Both the position numbers and the translations under genes were made by a program. Shown here piece by piece: positions 20,045 to 30,438 of a DNA stretch of 64,000 bases (the stretch's first letter is position 1; each line of letters opens with the position of its first letter). Source of the stretch: CAWBVG01 sp963792175 (GTDB taxonomy: Bacteria; Acidobacteriota; Vicinamibacteria; Vicinamibacterales; CAVVIG01); NCBI GenBank assembly GCA_963792175.1, contig CAWBVG010000031.1, forward strand, positions 248,001 to 312,000. Direction: 5' to 3'. The notes under the pieces were generated by a model. That model ran no database searches, had not been told where the DNA came from, and was given only the letters and a program-made list of their open reading frames with translations.

Positions 20045-20815
20045 TGATTCACTCCGCTTCCCAACAATCCGCCGTCGACGGCCAGCAGCTGTCCGGTGAC
20101 GAACGTCGCGGCGTCCGATGCGAGATAGACCGCGGCGCCCACCAGCTCCTCGACCCGCCCGAAGCGCTTCATCGGCGTCCGCATCAGGAATTCCTGTCCG
20201 CGCGGACCTCTCAAGAGCTCGCGGTTCAAGTCGGTCTCGAACACGCCGGGCGCGATCGCGTTCACCGTGACGCCGTGGCGCGCCCACTCGACCGCGAGCG
20301 CCCGCGTCAGGCCGGCCACGCCGGCCTTGCTCGCGGTGTAGGCCGCGACCTCGAGCAGTCCGACGTACGACGCGAGCGACGCGATGCCGATCAGACGGCC
20401 GGAGCCGCGCGCGATCATCGGCGGCGCGAACACCTGATAGGTGCGGAACATGCCGGTCAGGTTGGTGTCGAGAATCTGGCCCCAGTCGCCTTCGGTCATC
20501 TCGAGCGTCGGCACGCGCTTGGTCGTGCCGGCCGCGGCGACGACGATGTCGACTTGTTGAAACGCGGCCAGGCACGCGTCGCGCAAGCGCGCGCAGCGAC
20601 CCGAGGTCGCCGACGTCGGCCGGATGACGCAGCGTCCGCCGGCCGCGCGCCTCGATTTCTCCCGCCACGCGGTCCACGACGTCGCGCCGGCGGCCGGTCA
20701 CGACGACGTCAGCGCCGGCGTCGGCGAGCCCCAGGGCGAGCGCGTGACCGATGCCGGTCGTGCCGCCAACCACGACCGCTGTCCGTCCCGTGAGGTCGAA
20801 AAGGCGCGAGGTCAT
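20041..20815 (-). CDS. SDR-family sugar-acid dehydrogenase, one frameshift
   Basis: NAD(P)-dependent short-chain dehydrogenase of about 258 residues. The Rossmann motif VVGGTTGIGHALALGLADAG is near the N-terminus. Also present are IVVAAAGTTKRVPT, the catalytic YTASKAGVAGLTRALAVEWA (YxxxK) and NAIAPGVFETDLN, with FVTGQLLAVDGG at the end. One indel near 20583 separates the halves. Its place in a hexuronate operon suggests oxidation or reduction of an aldonate or keto-uronate such as fructuronate/tagaturonate, but the substrate is not readable. Confidence 0.87.
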
Positions 20816-20824
20816 TTCGCAGTC

Positions 20825-20870
20825 CGTTTCTGTCCACCTTCGCGCGGCGCGCTACGGTGGACAAGTCCGC
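20825..20870. repeat. GTCCACC...GGTGGAC hairpin repeat
   Basis: Inverted repeat with GTCCACCTTCGCG near 20830 and CGCTACGGTGGAC near 20850, in the gap between the SDR and regulator genes. It resembles the element at 34308-34350. Confidence 0.6.
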
Positions 20871-21637
20871 GTCGCGTTCGGCGCTCGGTCGGCGCTGCGG
20901 CGGACGAGGCGCGACGACTTGATCGTCGATCCCTGCGCCTCTTTCGCCTGATAGGAGCGCGAGCGGACGAGGTGTTCGTCCATCGCCCGGCGCGCGGCAT
21001 CGACGTCGCGCGCGCGCACCGCCTGATAAATCTGGCGGTGCGAATCGGCGGCGTCGCGCAGGTCGCGATCGACGGCGCGTTCGGCGGTCGCGCGCCGCCG
21101 CTCGTAGTACAGCAGTGACACCATCTCGACGAGCGAGGCGACGATCGGGTTGCCCGACGCCGCGGCGATGCTGCGGTGAAAGTTGATGTCGTGGATCAGG
21201 AACACCTGCCGCTCGCTCAACGACGCGAACAGGCCGGCGACTTCGTCGGCGAGCGTCGCGAGCTGATCGGGCGTCGCGCGCTCGGCCGCCAGGCCAGCGG
21301 CGCCGACCTCGAGAATGCGGCGCGCCTCGTAGACGTCGTCAACGGTGAACTTGTGCAGCGCGGCGAGAAAGCTGAGCGCGTCGGCGCCGAGCGTCGGCGG
21401 TCCGTCCGGGATGTAGGTGCCCGATCCGCGGCGCGAGCGGACGACGCCGAGGGCGGCGAGCGTGCGCAGCCCGGCGCGCACCGTCGGGCGGCTGACCCCC
21501 ACCTCGCGGGCGAGGTCGCGTTCGGGGGGCAGCCGGGCGCCGGGGCCGAGGCTGCCGCTGTCGATCAGCTGCCGGACGTGCGCCACCACGGCGGCGGCGC
21601 TGTCGTTCGCATGAGACGGCTCGAGGCCCACGTTCAT
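20852..21637 (-). CDS. GntR-family regulator, FadR/FCD type
   Basis: Winged-helix N-terminus (IDSGSLGPGARLPPERDLAR, EVGVSRPTVRAGLRTLAALG, RRGSGTYIP) followed by an FCD effector domain with HDINFHRSIAAASGNPIVAS and YQAVRARDVDAARRAMDEHL. This architecture matches UxuR/ExuR-like regulators of hexuronate genes. I chose ATG 21637 (MNVGLEPS) rather than TTG 21652, because a palindrome sits just upstream and would otherwise be coding. It is divergent from the isomerase at 21813 and upstream of the altronate operon, so it probably represses both and itself. The C-terminal extension past RSRSYQAKEAQ is repeat-derived. Confidence 0.9.
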   Translation of the reverse strand: MNVGLEPSHANDSAAAVVAHVRQLIDSGSLGPGARLPPERDLAREVGVSRPTVRAGLRTLAALGVVRSRRGSGTYIPDGPPTLGADALSFLAALHKFTVDDVYEARRILEVGAAGLAAERATPDQLATLADEVAGLFASLSERQVFLIHDINFHRSIAAASGNPIVASLVEMVSLLYYERRRATAERAVDRDLRDAADSHRQIYQAVRARDVDAARRAMDEHLVRSRSYQAKEAQGSTIKSSRLVRRSADRAPNATRTCPP

Positions 21638-21638
21638 G

Positions 21639-21653
21639 ATTGGATTGACCAAT
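21639..21653. promoter_or_regulatory. palindromic operator candidate 1 (ATTGG-N5-CCAAT)
   Basis: ATTGGATTGACCAAT is a perfect ATTGG-N5-CCAAT inverted repeat directly before the regulator ATG. FadR/GntR regulators often bind short TTGG/CCAA-type palindromes, so this is a candidate autoregulatory site. Confidence 0.5.
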
Positions 21654-21723
21654 TATAGGTCGCGAGGGTCCATTGGCAACGAGCCTCCACGGCAGCGCCC
21701 GGACTGTTGCCAAGGTGGACGTT

Positions 21724-21751
21724 CCAATTGTAATCTCCGCTCCGCAATTGG
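21724..21751. promoter_or_regulatory. palindromic operator candidate 2 (CCAATTG-N14-CAATTGG)
   Basis: Half-sites CCAATTG (21724-21730) and CAATTGG (21745-21751) are inverted, with centres two helical turns apart. They share the CCAAT core with the site at 21639. A further pair, TTGGCAAC (21673-21680) and GTTGCCAA (21706-21713), lies between. The placement, 60-90 bases before the gene at 21813, suits control of the plus-strand operon. Confidence 0.45.
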
Positions 21752-21812
21752 ATAGTCCTGTGACTGTACGTGACCGGTCCCGCCGGACGCAAATTGCGAT
21801 AAGGTTCCTCTC

Positions 21813-22757
21813 ATGATGAACAGACGTACGTTCCTCGCGGCGCTCGGCGCCGCCGCGGCGACGCCGCGCTACCTGCGCGCCGCCATGTCCTCGTTCAACC
21901 TCTCCGTCCTGACCGATGAAATCTCCCAGGATTTCGGCCACGCCTGCGAGGTCGCGGCCAAGGAATTCGGCATGGGGTTCGTCGACCTCCGCGAGGCCGG
22001 CGGCAAGAACCTGATGAAGTGGGACGCCGCGCAGATTGCCGACGTCCAGCGCGTCCTCGAACGGTTCAAGCTCCGCGTCGCCTGCCTGGCGACGCCCATC
22101 TTCAAGGTCGATTGGCCGGGCGCGCCGAGGTCGCCGTTCAGCCCGAAGCGCGACGAGTTCGGCGCGGATTTCACCTACAAGGATCAGGACCAGCTCCTCG
22201 AGCACGCCTTCGAGCTCGCCAAGGCGTTCAACACCGATCGGATTCGCATTTTCGATTTCTGGCGGCTCGAGGATCAGAAACCGCACCGCGCCGCCATCGA
22301 CGATGTCGTCCGCGCGGCGGCGGCCAAGGCGGCCAAGCGCGGCGTCACGCTGGTGCTCGAGAACGAATACGCGTGCAACACGGCGACCGGCGCCGAGGCC
22401 GGACGGCTGCTGACGGCGATTCCGGACAAGGCGCTCGCGATCACCTGGGACCCAGGCAACGCGCAGTTCCGCGACGAGTCGCCGTTTCCCGGCGGCTACG
22501 AGAAGATCGCGAAGGGACGCATCGGTCACGTGCACTGCAAGGACGCGGTGAAAGACGCCAACGGCAAGTGGGTCTGGAAGGCGATGGGGACCGGTGTCAT
22601 CGACTGGGCGGGACAGTTCCGTGCGCTGAAGGCCGATGGATATCGCCATGCCGTCACACTCGAGACGCATTGGCGCGGCGCCGGCACGCCTGAAGAGTCC
22701 ACGCGTCAGAGTTTCGCGGGGATGAAGGGGTTGCTGCAGAAAGCAGGGGCGAGCTGA
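21813..22757 (+). CDS. sugar phosphate isomerase/epimerase (TIM barrel), signal-bearing
   Basis: A 314-residue xylose-isomerase-like TIM barrel with a signal MMNRRTFLAALGAAAATPRY (RR pattern, Tat-like). Conserved stretches are NLSVLTDEISQDFGHACEVA, AFNTDRIRIFDFWRLEDQ, GVTLVLENEYACNTATG, AITWDPGNAQF and IGHVHCKDAV, with HAVTLETHWRG near the end; the E/D/H/E pattern fits metal binding. The frame is intact. It heads the plus-strand set opposite the GntR regulator, so it is probably induced with hexuronate genes. The specific reaction is unknown. Confidence 0.85.
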   Translation: MMNRRTFLAALGAAAATPRYLRAAMSSFNLSVLTDEISQDFGHACEVAAKEFGMGFVDLREAGGKNLMKWDAAQIADVQRVLERFKLRVACLATPIFKVDWPGAPRSPFSPKRDEFGADFTYKDQDQLLEHAFELAKAFNTDRIRIFDFWRLEDQKPHRAAIDDVVRAAAAKAAKRGVTLVLENEYACNTATGAEAGRLLTAIPDKALAITWDPGNAQFRDESPFPGGYEKIAKGRIGHVHCKDAVKDANGKWVWKAMGTGVIDWAGQFRALKADGYRHAVTLETHWRGAGTPEESTRQSFAGMKGLLQKAGAS

Positions 22758-22812
22758 GACTCGTCGGGGCTCGGGGCTAGCTGAGACTCGTCGGGGCTAG
22801 GGGCTAGCTGAG
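22752..22812. repeat. CTAGCCCC repeat, copy 3
   Basis: Starts at the isomerase stop with GAGCTGAGACTCGTCGGGG repeated twice, followed by CTCGGGGCTAGCTGAG and CTAGGGGCTAGCTGAG. It runs into the shared 90-base element in the next entry. Confidence 0.75.
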
Positions 22813-22907
22813 CCTGCTGCGCCGACTTGTCGCGCCGTAGCGCGTAGCGCGCAGGCGGAAGCTCGCGAGGATGCACTGCGAGCGGAGGCGGCGGGACTGG
22901 AGACGGG
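22795..22907. repeat. 90-base dispersed element, inverted copy
   Basis: GGCTAGCTGAGCCTGC...AAGCTCGCGAGGATGCACTGCG-type sequence followed by AGCGGAGGCGG matches the complement of 18470-18560. It contains an added hairpin CGCCGTAGCGCGTAGCGCGC. The pair brackets the uxaA-to-isomerase block in opposite orientation. Confidence 0.75.
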
Positions 22908-23975
22908 ATGAACGGATCGCGCATCGTCATCGTTCTGGCCGTCATCGTCGTCGCGATGGTGGCGTCCGCCAAGCTTCGTGGGCCAATTCGAGCTGACACC
23001 GTCGCGCCGCAGGCGGTCGCGGTGACGCCGAACGAGAGTGCGCGCCGCGTCGACGTCACCGTCGGCGGCAAGCCGTTCACGTCGTACATCTGGCCGGAGC
23101 GTGTCAAGAAGGCGGTGCTCGATCCGATTCGCAGCGCCGGCGGCACGATCGTCACGCGAGGGTGGCCGCTCGCGCCGCGCGCCGGCGAGCGGGTCGATCA
23201 CCCGCACCACGTCGGTCTGTGGTTCAACTACGAGGTGGTGAACGGACTCGATTTCTGGAACAACTCCGACGAGATCAAGCCGGCGGAGCGCTCGAAGATG
23301 GGGACGATCCTCCACCGGCGGATCGTGTCTGCCAAAGGCGGTGCCGATCGCGGTGATCTCGAGACCGAATCCGACTGGGTGACGCCCGACGGCAAAGTCC
23401 TGCTGCGCGAGCGGACGCAGTTCGTCTTCGCCGGCGATGCGACGAGCCGGACCATCGATCGGATGGCGACGCTGACGGCGGCCGGGGATCGCGTTGTCTT
23501 CACCGACGCGAAAGACGGCATGCTCGGCATGCGTGTGGCCCGGCAGCTCGAGCAGCCCTCGAACGAGCCGCTGGTGTTCACGGACGTCGCCGGCCGCGCC
23601 ACGCCGGTGCCGGTGATGGACAACACCGGCGTCACCGGCGAGTACCAGAGCAGCGAGGGCAAGAAAGGCGACGCGGTCTGGGGCACGCGCGGCCGATGGA
23701 CGATGCTCGCCGGCACCATCGGCACGCAGCCGATCACGATTGCGATGATCGACCACCCGAAGAACCCGGGATTCCCGACCTATTGGCACGCGCGTGGCTA
23801 CGGGCTGTTTGCCGCGAACCCCCTCGGACAGAAAGTGTTCAGCGAAGGCCGCGAGACGATGAACTTCACGCTGGAGCCCGGCGCATCGGCCACCTTCCGC
23901 TACCGGATTCTGATCGTCGACGCCAAAGCGACGGCCGATCGCATCGAACGCGAGTTCAAGGCGTTCGCGAAATGA
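22908..23975 (+). CDS. PmoA-like (DUF6807) exported protein
   Basis: A 355-residue exported protein. The N-terminus (MNGSRIVIVLAVIVVAMVAS) is a signal or anchor. DHPHHVGLWFNYEVVNGLDF, followed by WNN, is the hallmark of the PmoA/DUF6807 family. Other conserved stretches are KPFTSYIWPERVKKAVLDPI, MIDHPKNPGFPTYWHARGYG and LFAANPLGQKVF. The family is common beside Gfo/Idh/MocA oxidoreductases and sugar isomerases in glycan-use clusters. The methane-oxidation name is historical and a biochemical role is not established. The next gene starts 4 bases after the stop. Confidence 0.85.
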   Translation: MNGSRIVIVLAVIVVAMVASAKLRGPIRADTVAPQAVAVTPNESARRVDVTVGGKPFTSYIWPERVKKAVLDPIRSAGGTIVTRGWPLAPRAGERVDHPHHVGLWFNYEVVNGLDFWNNSDEIKPAERSKMGTILHRRIVSAKGGADRGDLETESDWVTPDGKVLLRERTQFVFAGDATSRTIDRMATLTAAGDRVVFTDAKDGMLGMRVARQLEQPSNEPLVFTDVAGRATPVPVMDNTGVTGEYQSSEGKKGDAVWGTRGRWTMLAGTIGTQPITIAMIDHPKNPGFPTYWHARGYGLFAANPLGQKVFSEGRETMNFTLEPGASATFRYRILIVDAKATADRIEREFKAFAK

Positions 23976-23979
23976 GGCC

Positions 23980-25008
<1,029 letters not shown>

Positions 25009-25036
25009 TCCTTGCAAGTCTCGTCAGGAGGATGAA

Positions 25037-28000
25037 ATGAAAACCCTAGCGGCGCTCACGATCGCGCTGGCGGTGGCCGCCACGGCGGCCGGCCAGGAAT
25101 TCCGCGGCGCCATCACGGGCCGGGTCAACGACAAGTCCGGCGGCGTGCTGCCCGGCGTCACCGTGACGGCGACGAACGTGGCGACCAACGTCAGCTCCAC
25201 CACGGCGACCACCGGTGAGGGGCTGTTCACGATTCCGTATCTGACCCCCGGCACCTACACGGTGGCGGCGGAGCTCTCGGGATTCAAGAAATCGGTGCGC
25301 GAGGGCCTGGAGGTACGGATCGGCGATCGCCTCGTCGTGGATCTCAGCATGGAAGTCGGCCAGCTCGAAGAGACGGTGCTGGTGACGGCGCAATCGCCGC
25401 TGCTCGAGATGGGCTCGGCCTCGGCGGGGCAGGTCATCGACGAGAAGCGCATCTCGATGATGCCGCTGTCGGACGGCAACCCGTTCGTGCTGTCGCGGCT
25501 CGTGCCGGGCGTCGCCTTCACCGGCGACCTGAAGTTCTCCCGACCGTTCGACAACGGCGGCACGTCGGGCATCAATGCCGACGGCGCGAGCGGCGGCAAC
25601 GAGTTCACGCTCGACGGATCGCCGAACATGGCCAACGGCCGGCGCGTCGCGTTCGTGCCGCCCGCCGGCGCGGTGCAGGAGTTCAAGGTCGGGACGGCCA
25701 CCTTCGACGCCGGCGATGGCCACACCGCCGGCGCGATGGTGAACGTCACCCTGAAGAGCGGCACCAACAGCCTGAAGGGCGAGGGCTACTACTACCTGCG
25801 GCGCGACGAGCTGTCAGCCAACGACTTCTTCGTCAACAAGGCCGGCGCCGCGAAGCCGGACCTGGAGTACAACCGTCCGCGGCGGCGTACCTCGGCGGGC
25901 CGCTGCGCTCGAATCGCACGCTTCTTCTTCGAAGCGGTGGAGTGGCTCTACGACACGTTCCCCGAGCCGCTGCCGCAGACGGTGCCGACGCAGGCGATGC
26001 GCAACGGCGACTTCTCGGCGCTGCTGGCGCAGGGCACCATCATCTACGATCCGGCGACGGCGACACAGGTCGGCGCCCGCGTCGTGCGGCAGCCGTTTCC
26101 CGGGAACATCATCCCGGCAAATCGCATCAACCCGATCGCGGCTGCACGTCTTGAAGTTACTATCCGCTGCCGAATCAGCCGGCGGACAATCAGGGGCGGA
26201 ACAACTTCTTCTACGTCAATCCCCGCGACGACACGTTCTACTCGACGTCGACGCGCATCGATCACCGGCTGACCGACAAGCAGCGCTGTTCGTGCGCTAC
26301 ACGCGCAACAATCGCCGCGAATCCCGCAACGCGATTTACGGCGAGGTCAACGGGATCATCCCCAACGGCAACTTCCTCTTCCGGATCAACGACGGCGTCA
26401 CCTCGACCATGTCTGCACGATGACGTCGAGCACATTGCTCGACGTCCGCGCGGGGTGGCAGCGGTTCAAGGAGCCGAACGTCCGGCAGCACGAAGGGCAT
26501 CTTCGATCCGGCGACGCTCGGGTTCTCGTCGTCGGTGGCCGGCCTGTTCGGCGGCGCGAAGTACTTTCCCGCACTTCGACTTCGATCAGTTCTCGGACGT
26601 CGGCGAGAACCTCTCGACGGTCACCAACCACACCATCTACTCGTTCCAGCCGACGCTGACGCGGATTTTCGGCAGGCATTCGCTGCGAACCGGCTACGAC
26701 TTCCGTCAATACCGGGAGCTCGGCACGAATCCGGGTGCGCAGGCCGGCGAATACGTGTTTCGGAACGCCAACGCCTTCACGCGCAATCAGGACAACTCCA
26801 CCGGCACGTTCGGACAGGATCTCGCCACGTTCATGCTCGGCTTCCCGACCGCCGGCACCATCGACATCAACGCCGCGCGCTTGAACATCACGCCGTACCA
26901 CGGCGTGTTCGTGCAGGACGACTGGAAGATCTCCGACCAGCTGACGCTGAACCTGGGCTTGCGCTACGAGTACGAAGGCGCGACGCGCGACTCGGAGAAC
27001 CGCAACGTGCGCGGCTTCGATCCGGCGGCCGCCATCAGCATCGAAGGCGCCGTCAAGGCGGCGTACGCGGCCAGCCCGATTCCGCAGATCGCGCCGTCCG
27101 CGTTCAGCGTGCGCGGCGGCCTGCAGTTTGCCTCGGATGCGGATCCCGGATTCTGGAACGCCGACAAGAACAACTTCCAGCCGCGTCTCGGCTTCGCCTA
27201 CAAGTTGAGTGAGATGACGGTGGTTCGCGGCGGTTTCGGCGTCTACACCGTCCCCTTCATCATTTCGGGCAACTTCCAACCGGGGTTCTCGCAGACGACG
27301 ACGATCGTGCCGTCCAACGACCTCGGCCTGACGTTCAACTCGACGCTGGCGAATCCGTTCCCGAGCGGGGTCGTCGCGCCGGCGGGCGCGTCGCGCGGCG
27401 CCGACACCTTCCTCGGACAGGATCTGAACAACGCCTCGGGGACGCGCTTCGTGCCGCTCGACTTCGCGAACGCGCAGAACACGCGCTACCTGATCAGCGT
27501 GCAGCGCGAGCTGCCGAACCAGTGGCTGCTGGAGGGCGGCTACACCGGCAGCCACGGCTGGAACCTGACGACGGGCGGCGGCGGCCAGGCGGGGGAGATC
27601 GAGATGAACGCGCCTCCCGCAGCAGTACCTGTCGAGCAGCCGCGTGCGCGATCAGGCGACCATCGATTTCCTGGCGGCGCTCGTTCCGAATCCCTTCCGC
27701 GGGCTGCTGCCGGGCACGGCGTTCAACGCCGCGACCGTCGCGCGCTCGCAGCTGCTGCGGCCGTTCCCGCAGTTCGGCAACGTCCGGACCTTCGACGACA
27801 ACGGCACCAGCAGCTATCACTCCGCGCAGTTCAAGGTGGAGAAGCGATTCACGAAGGGCTATACGGTGCTGGCGGCCTACACCTGGTCGCGGTTCAGGGA
27901 ACAGGTGTTCCAGCTGAATCCGTACCGACACGACCTACGAAGATCGGCCGGCGGCGTCGGATGTGCCGCACCGCGTCACGATCAGCGGCATTCTCGAACT

Positions 28001-28553
28001 CCCGTTCGGCCACGGGCGGGCGTTTGCCGCCAACGCGAACCGGTTTGCCGATGCGTTCATCGGCGGCTGGAGCCTGCAGGCGATCGGACAGCTGCAGAGC
28101 GGGCAGCCGATTGACTTGAGTGGACGCAACGTCTATTTCAACGGCGACGCGGCCAACTTGAAGAGCGACTACTCGGGCGATACCAACAACCCGGTGTTCG
28201 ATATCAGCGGCTTCTACTTCCACGACGCCGCAGTCCAGACCAACGGCGTGGACGATCCGGTCAAGCAGCGCGCCGACACGCGTATCCGGCTGGCGAACAA
28301 CGTGCGCTATTTCCCATCGAAGACCGACGGCCTGCGCAGCCCGAAGCTGAACCTGTGGGACATCTCGATCATCAAGCAGGTCCGCCTGAACGAGCGCGTC
28401 CGCGGGCAATTCCATATCGAGCTCCTCAACGCCTTCAATCGCGCGGTGTACGCGAACCCGAATACCGATCCGACCAACGCCGATTTCGGCAAGGTGACGA
28501 GCCAGACCAACCTGCCGCGCGACATCCAGCTGGCGATGAAGATCGTGTTCTAG
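25037..28553 (+). CDS. TonB-dependent receptor with carboxypeptidase-regulatory-like domain, frameshifted
   Basis: Outer-membrane receptor of about 1170 residues. The signal (MKTLAALTIALAVAATAAG) is followed by the regulatory-like domain (RGAITGRVNDKSGGVLPGVT to GTYTVAAELSGFKKSV), plug elements (QVIDEKRISMMPLSDGNPF, EFTLDGSPNMANGRRVAF) and a long barrel. It ends PRDIQLAMKIVF with a terminal Phe. A good ribosome site (AGGAGG) precedes the ATG. Frame changes occur near 25880, 26150, 26280, 26415, 26510, 26570, 27610 and 27930. It lies between the oxidoreductase and KduD-like genes and probably brings in the pectin- or uronate-type oligosaccharide this island consumes. Confidence 0.9.
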
Positions 28554-28578
28554 TGATGACCCGTCGTTCGTTGACCGC

Positions 28579-28640
28579 CACGAAAACACGAAAACACGAA
28601 GGAGACCAATGGTGTTTCGTGGTTTCGTGCGTTCGTGACT
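28579..28640. repeat. ACGAAAAC/GTTTCGT satellite hairpin
   Basis: CACGAAAACACGAAAACACG on one side and TGTTTCGTGGTTTCGTGCG on the other form an imperfect stem around GAGACCAATGG. It lies between the TonB receptor stop and the kduD-like start. Similar ACGAA/TTCGT elements occur at 31487-31572 and 49291-49352. Confidence 0.75.
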
Positions 28641-28658
28641 GACGGATCAAGGTCGACG

Positions 28659-29417
28659 GTGACTTCATTCGATCTCAGCGGCCGCGTCGCGCTGGTGACC
28701 GGCGCCTCCCGCGGCCTCGGCGCCGCCATGGCGCGGGCACTGGCGCGCGCCGGCGCGCACGTCGCGTTGCATGCCAGCCGTCTCGAGCCCGCCGATCTCG
28801 CGGCCGCCATTGCGTCGGAGCACGGCGTGCAGACGGCGTCGTTCGCCGCCGACCTGGCTCGCCGCACCGAGACGGCTTCGCTGGTGCCGCGCACGCTCGA
28901 ACGGTTTGGCCGTCTCGACGTGCTGGTCAACAACGCCGGCATGATCCGCCGCGCCGACGCCCGCGAGTTCAGCGATGACGACTGGGACGCGGTGCTCGAG
29001 GTCGATCTCTCCAGCGTCTTTCGTTTGAGCCGCGACGCGGGCCGGCACATGCTCGATCGCGGCAGCGGTAAGATCATCAACATCGCCTCGGTGCTGTCGT
29101 TTCAGGGCGGCATCCGCGTGCCGGCCTACGCCGCCGCGAAGGGCGCCGTGGCGCAGTTGACCAAGGCGCTCGCCAACGAGTGGGCCGGCCGAGGCGTCAA
29201 CGTCAACGCGATCGCGCCGGGATACATCCGGACCGACAACACCCGCGCCCTGCAGGACGACGAGGCGCGGAGCCGGCAGATTCAGGATCGGATTCCGGCA
29301 GGACGGTGGGGCGAGCCGGACGATCTGGGCGGTGCCGTCGTCTTTCTGGCGTCCCAGGCGTCGGACTACGTCCACGGTCACGTGCTGGTGGTGGACGGCG
29401 GCTGGATGGGTCGATAA
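28659..29417 (+). CDS. kduD: KduD-like SDR dehydrogenase
   Basis: A 252-residue short-chain dehydrogenase with VALVTGASRGLGAAMARALA, LDVLVNNAGMIRRADAREFS, catalytic Ser in INIASVLSFQGGIRVPAYAA and the YxxxK (YAAAKGAVAQ). RRAD after NNAG and PGYIRTDNTRALQDDEAR match 2-deoxy-D-gluconate 3-dehydrogenase / 2-keto-3-deoxygluconate-type KduD, which acts in pectin breakdown. I prefer GTG 28659 (MTSFDLSGRVALV) over GTG 28635, because the earlier codon lies in repeat DNA. Eda and KdgK follow. Confidence 0.85.
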   Translation: MTSFDLSGRVALVTGASRGLGAAMARALARAGAHVALHASRLEPADLAAAIASEHGVQTASFAADLARRTETASLVPRTLERFGRLDVLVNNAGMIRRADAREFSDDDWDAVLEVDLSSVFRLSRDAGRHMLDRGSGKIINIASVLSFQGGIRVPAYAAAKGAVAQLTKALANEWAGRGVNVNAIAPGYIRTDNTRALQDDEARSRQIQDRIPAGRWGEPDDLGGAVVFLASQASDYVHGHVLVVDGGWMGR

Positions 29418-29490
29418 AGTTAAAAGTTAGAAGTGAAAAGTTAAAAGTTAAACGCTAAAAGTTAAAGGCTAAAAGTTGGAAGTTAGAAGG
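29418..29490. repeat. AAAAGTT satellite, one orientation
   Basis: A/T-rich run of AAAAGTT/AGTTAGAAG-type units about 7-8 bases long, standing out sharply from the GC-rich surroundings. It fills the gap before the KDPG aldolase gene. A related inverted tract lies at 54440-54556. Confidence 0.85.
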
Positions 29491-29501
29491 CGGGAGCGGC
29501 G

Positions 29502-30156
29502 ATGAGCATGGTGAAAACGAGACGCGCGGCGGTGGTCGAGCAGGTCCAGGAGCTCGGCGTCGTGGCGGTGATTCGGATCAAAGACCCGGCGAAGCTGCGC
29601 GCGGTTGTCGATGCGCTCGTCGACGGCGGCGTGCGCGCGCTCGAGGTGACGATGACGGTGCCGGGCGCGGTCGGGCTGATTCGGGAGCTTGCGCCGACGA
29701 TGCCGGCGGGGTTCCTGCTTGGGGCGGGCACCGTCACCACCGCCGAGACGGCGCGCGCGGTCATCGATGCGGGGGCGACGTACGTGGTCTCGCCGGTGTT
29801 TCAGCCGGCGGTGATTGCCGCCTGCCACGAGCGCGACGTGGCGGCGATGCCTGGCTGCTTCTCGCCGACGGAGATATTCGCGGCGTACGAGCTGGGCGCC
29901 GACATCATCAAGGTGTTTCCGGCGACATCGCTCGGACCGCAGTTCATCAAGGACGTGCGCGCGCCGCTGCCGCAGGTGAAGCTGATGCCGACCGGCGGCG
30001 TCTCGCTCGACAACGCGCACGACTGGATTCGCGCCGGCGCGGTGGCCGTCGGGATCGGATCGGCGCTGCTCGACGCCAAGGCGATCGAAGACGGCCGCTT
30101 CGACGCGATTACCGCGAATGCCAGGCGCGTCGTGGCCAACGTCGCGTCAGCGAGGT

Positions 30157-30158
<2 letters not shown>
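29502..30158 (+). CDS. eda: KDPG/KHG aldolase
   Basis: Class I aldolase of 218 residues cleaving 2-keto-3-deoxy-6-phosphogluconate to pyruvate and glyceraldehyde-3-phosphate. VQELGVVAVIRIKDPAKLRA begins the barrel. ALEVTMTVPGAVGLIREL carries the Glu, LLGAGTVTTAETARAVIDAG and TYVVSPVFQPAV follow, and DIIKVFPATSLGPQFIKDV contains the Schiff-base Lys. It ends with LMPTGGVSLDNAHDWIRAGA. ATG 29502 (MSMVKTRR) has a GGGAG upstream; ATG 29508 is possible. It follows an AT-rich satellite and precedes a 280-base satellite before the KDG kinase gene. Confidence 0.95.
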
Positions 30159-30437
<279 letters not shown>

Positions 30438-30438
30438 C

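Noticed and set aside
21339..22670. A 443-residue minus-strand frame over the regulator upstream region and isomerase
   Set aside because: Its C-terminal part is the regulator in the wrong frame and the rest is antisense to a conserved TIM barrel.
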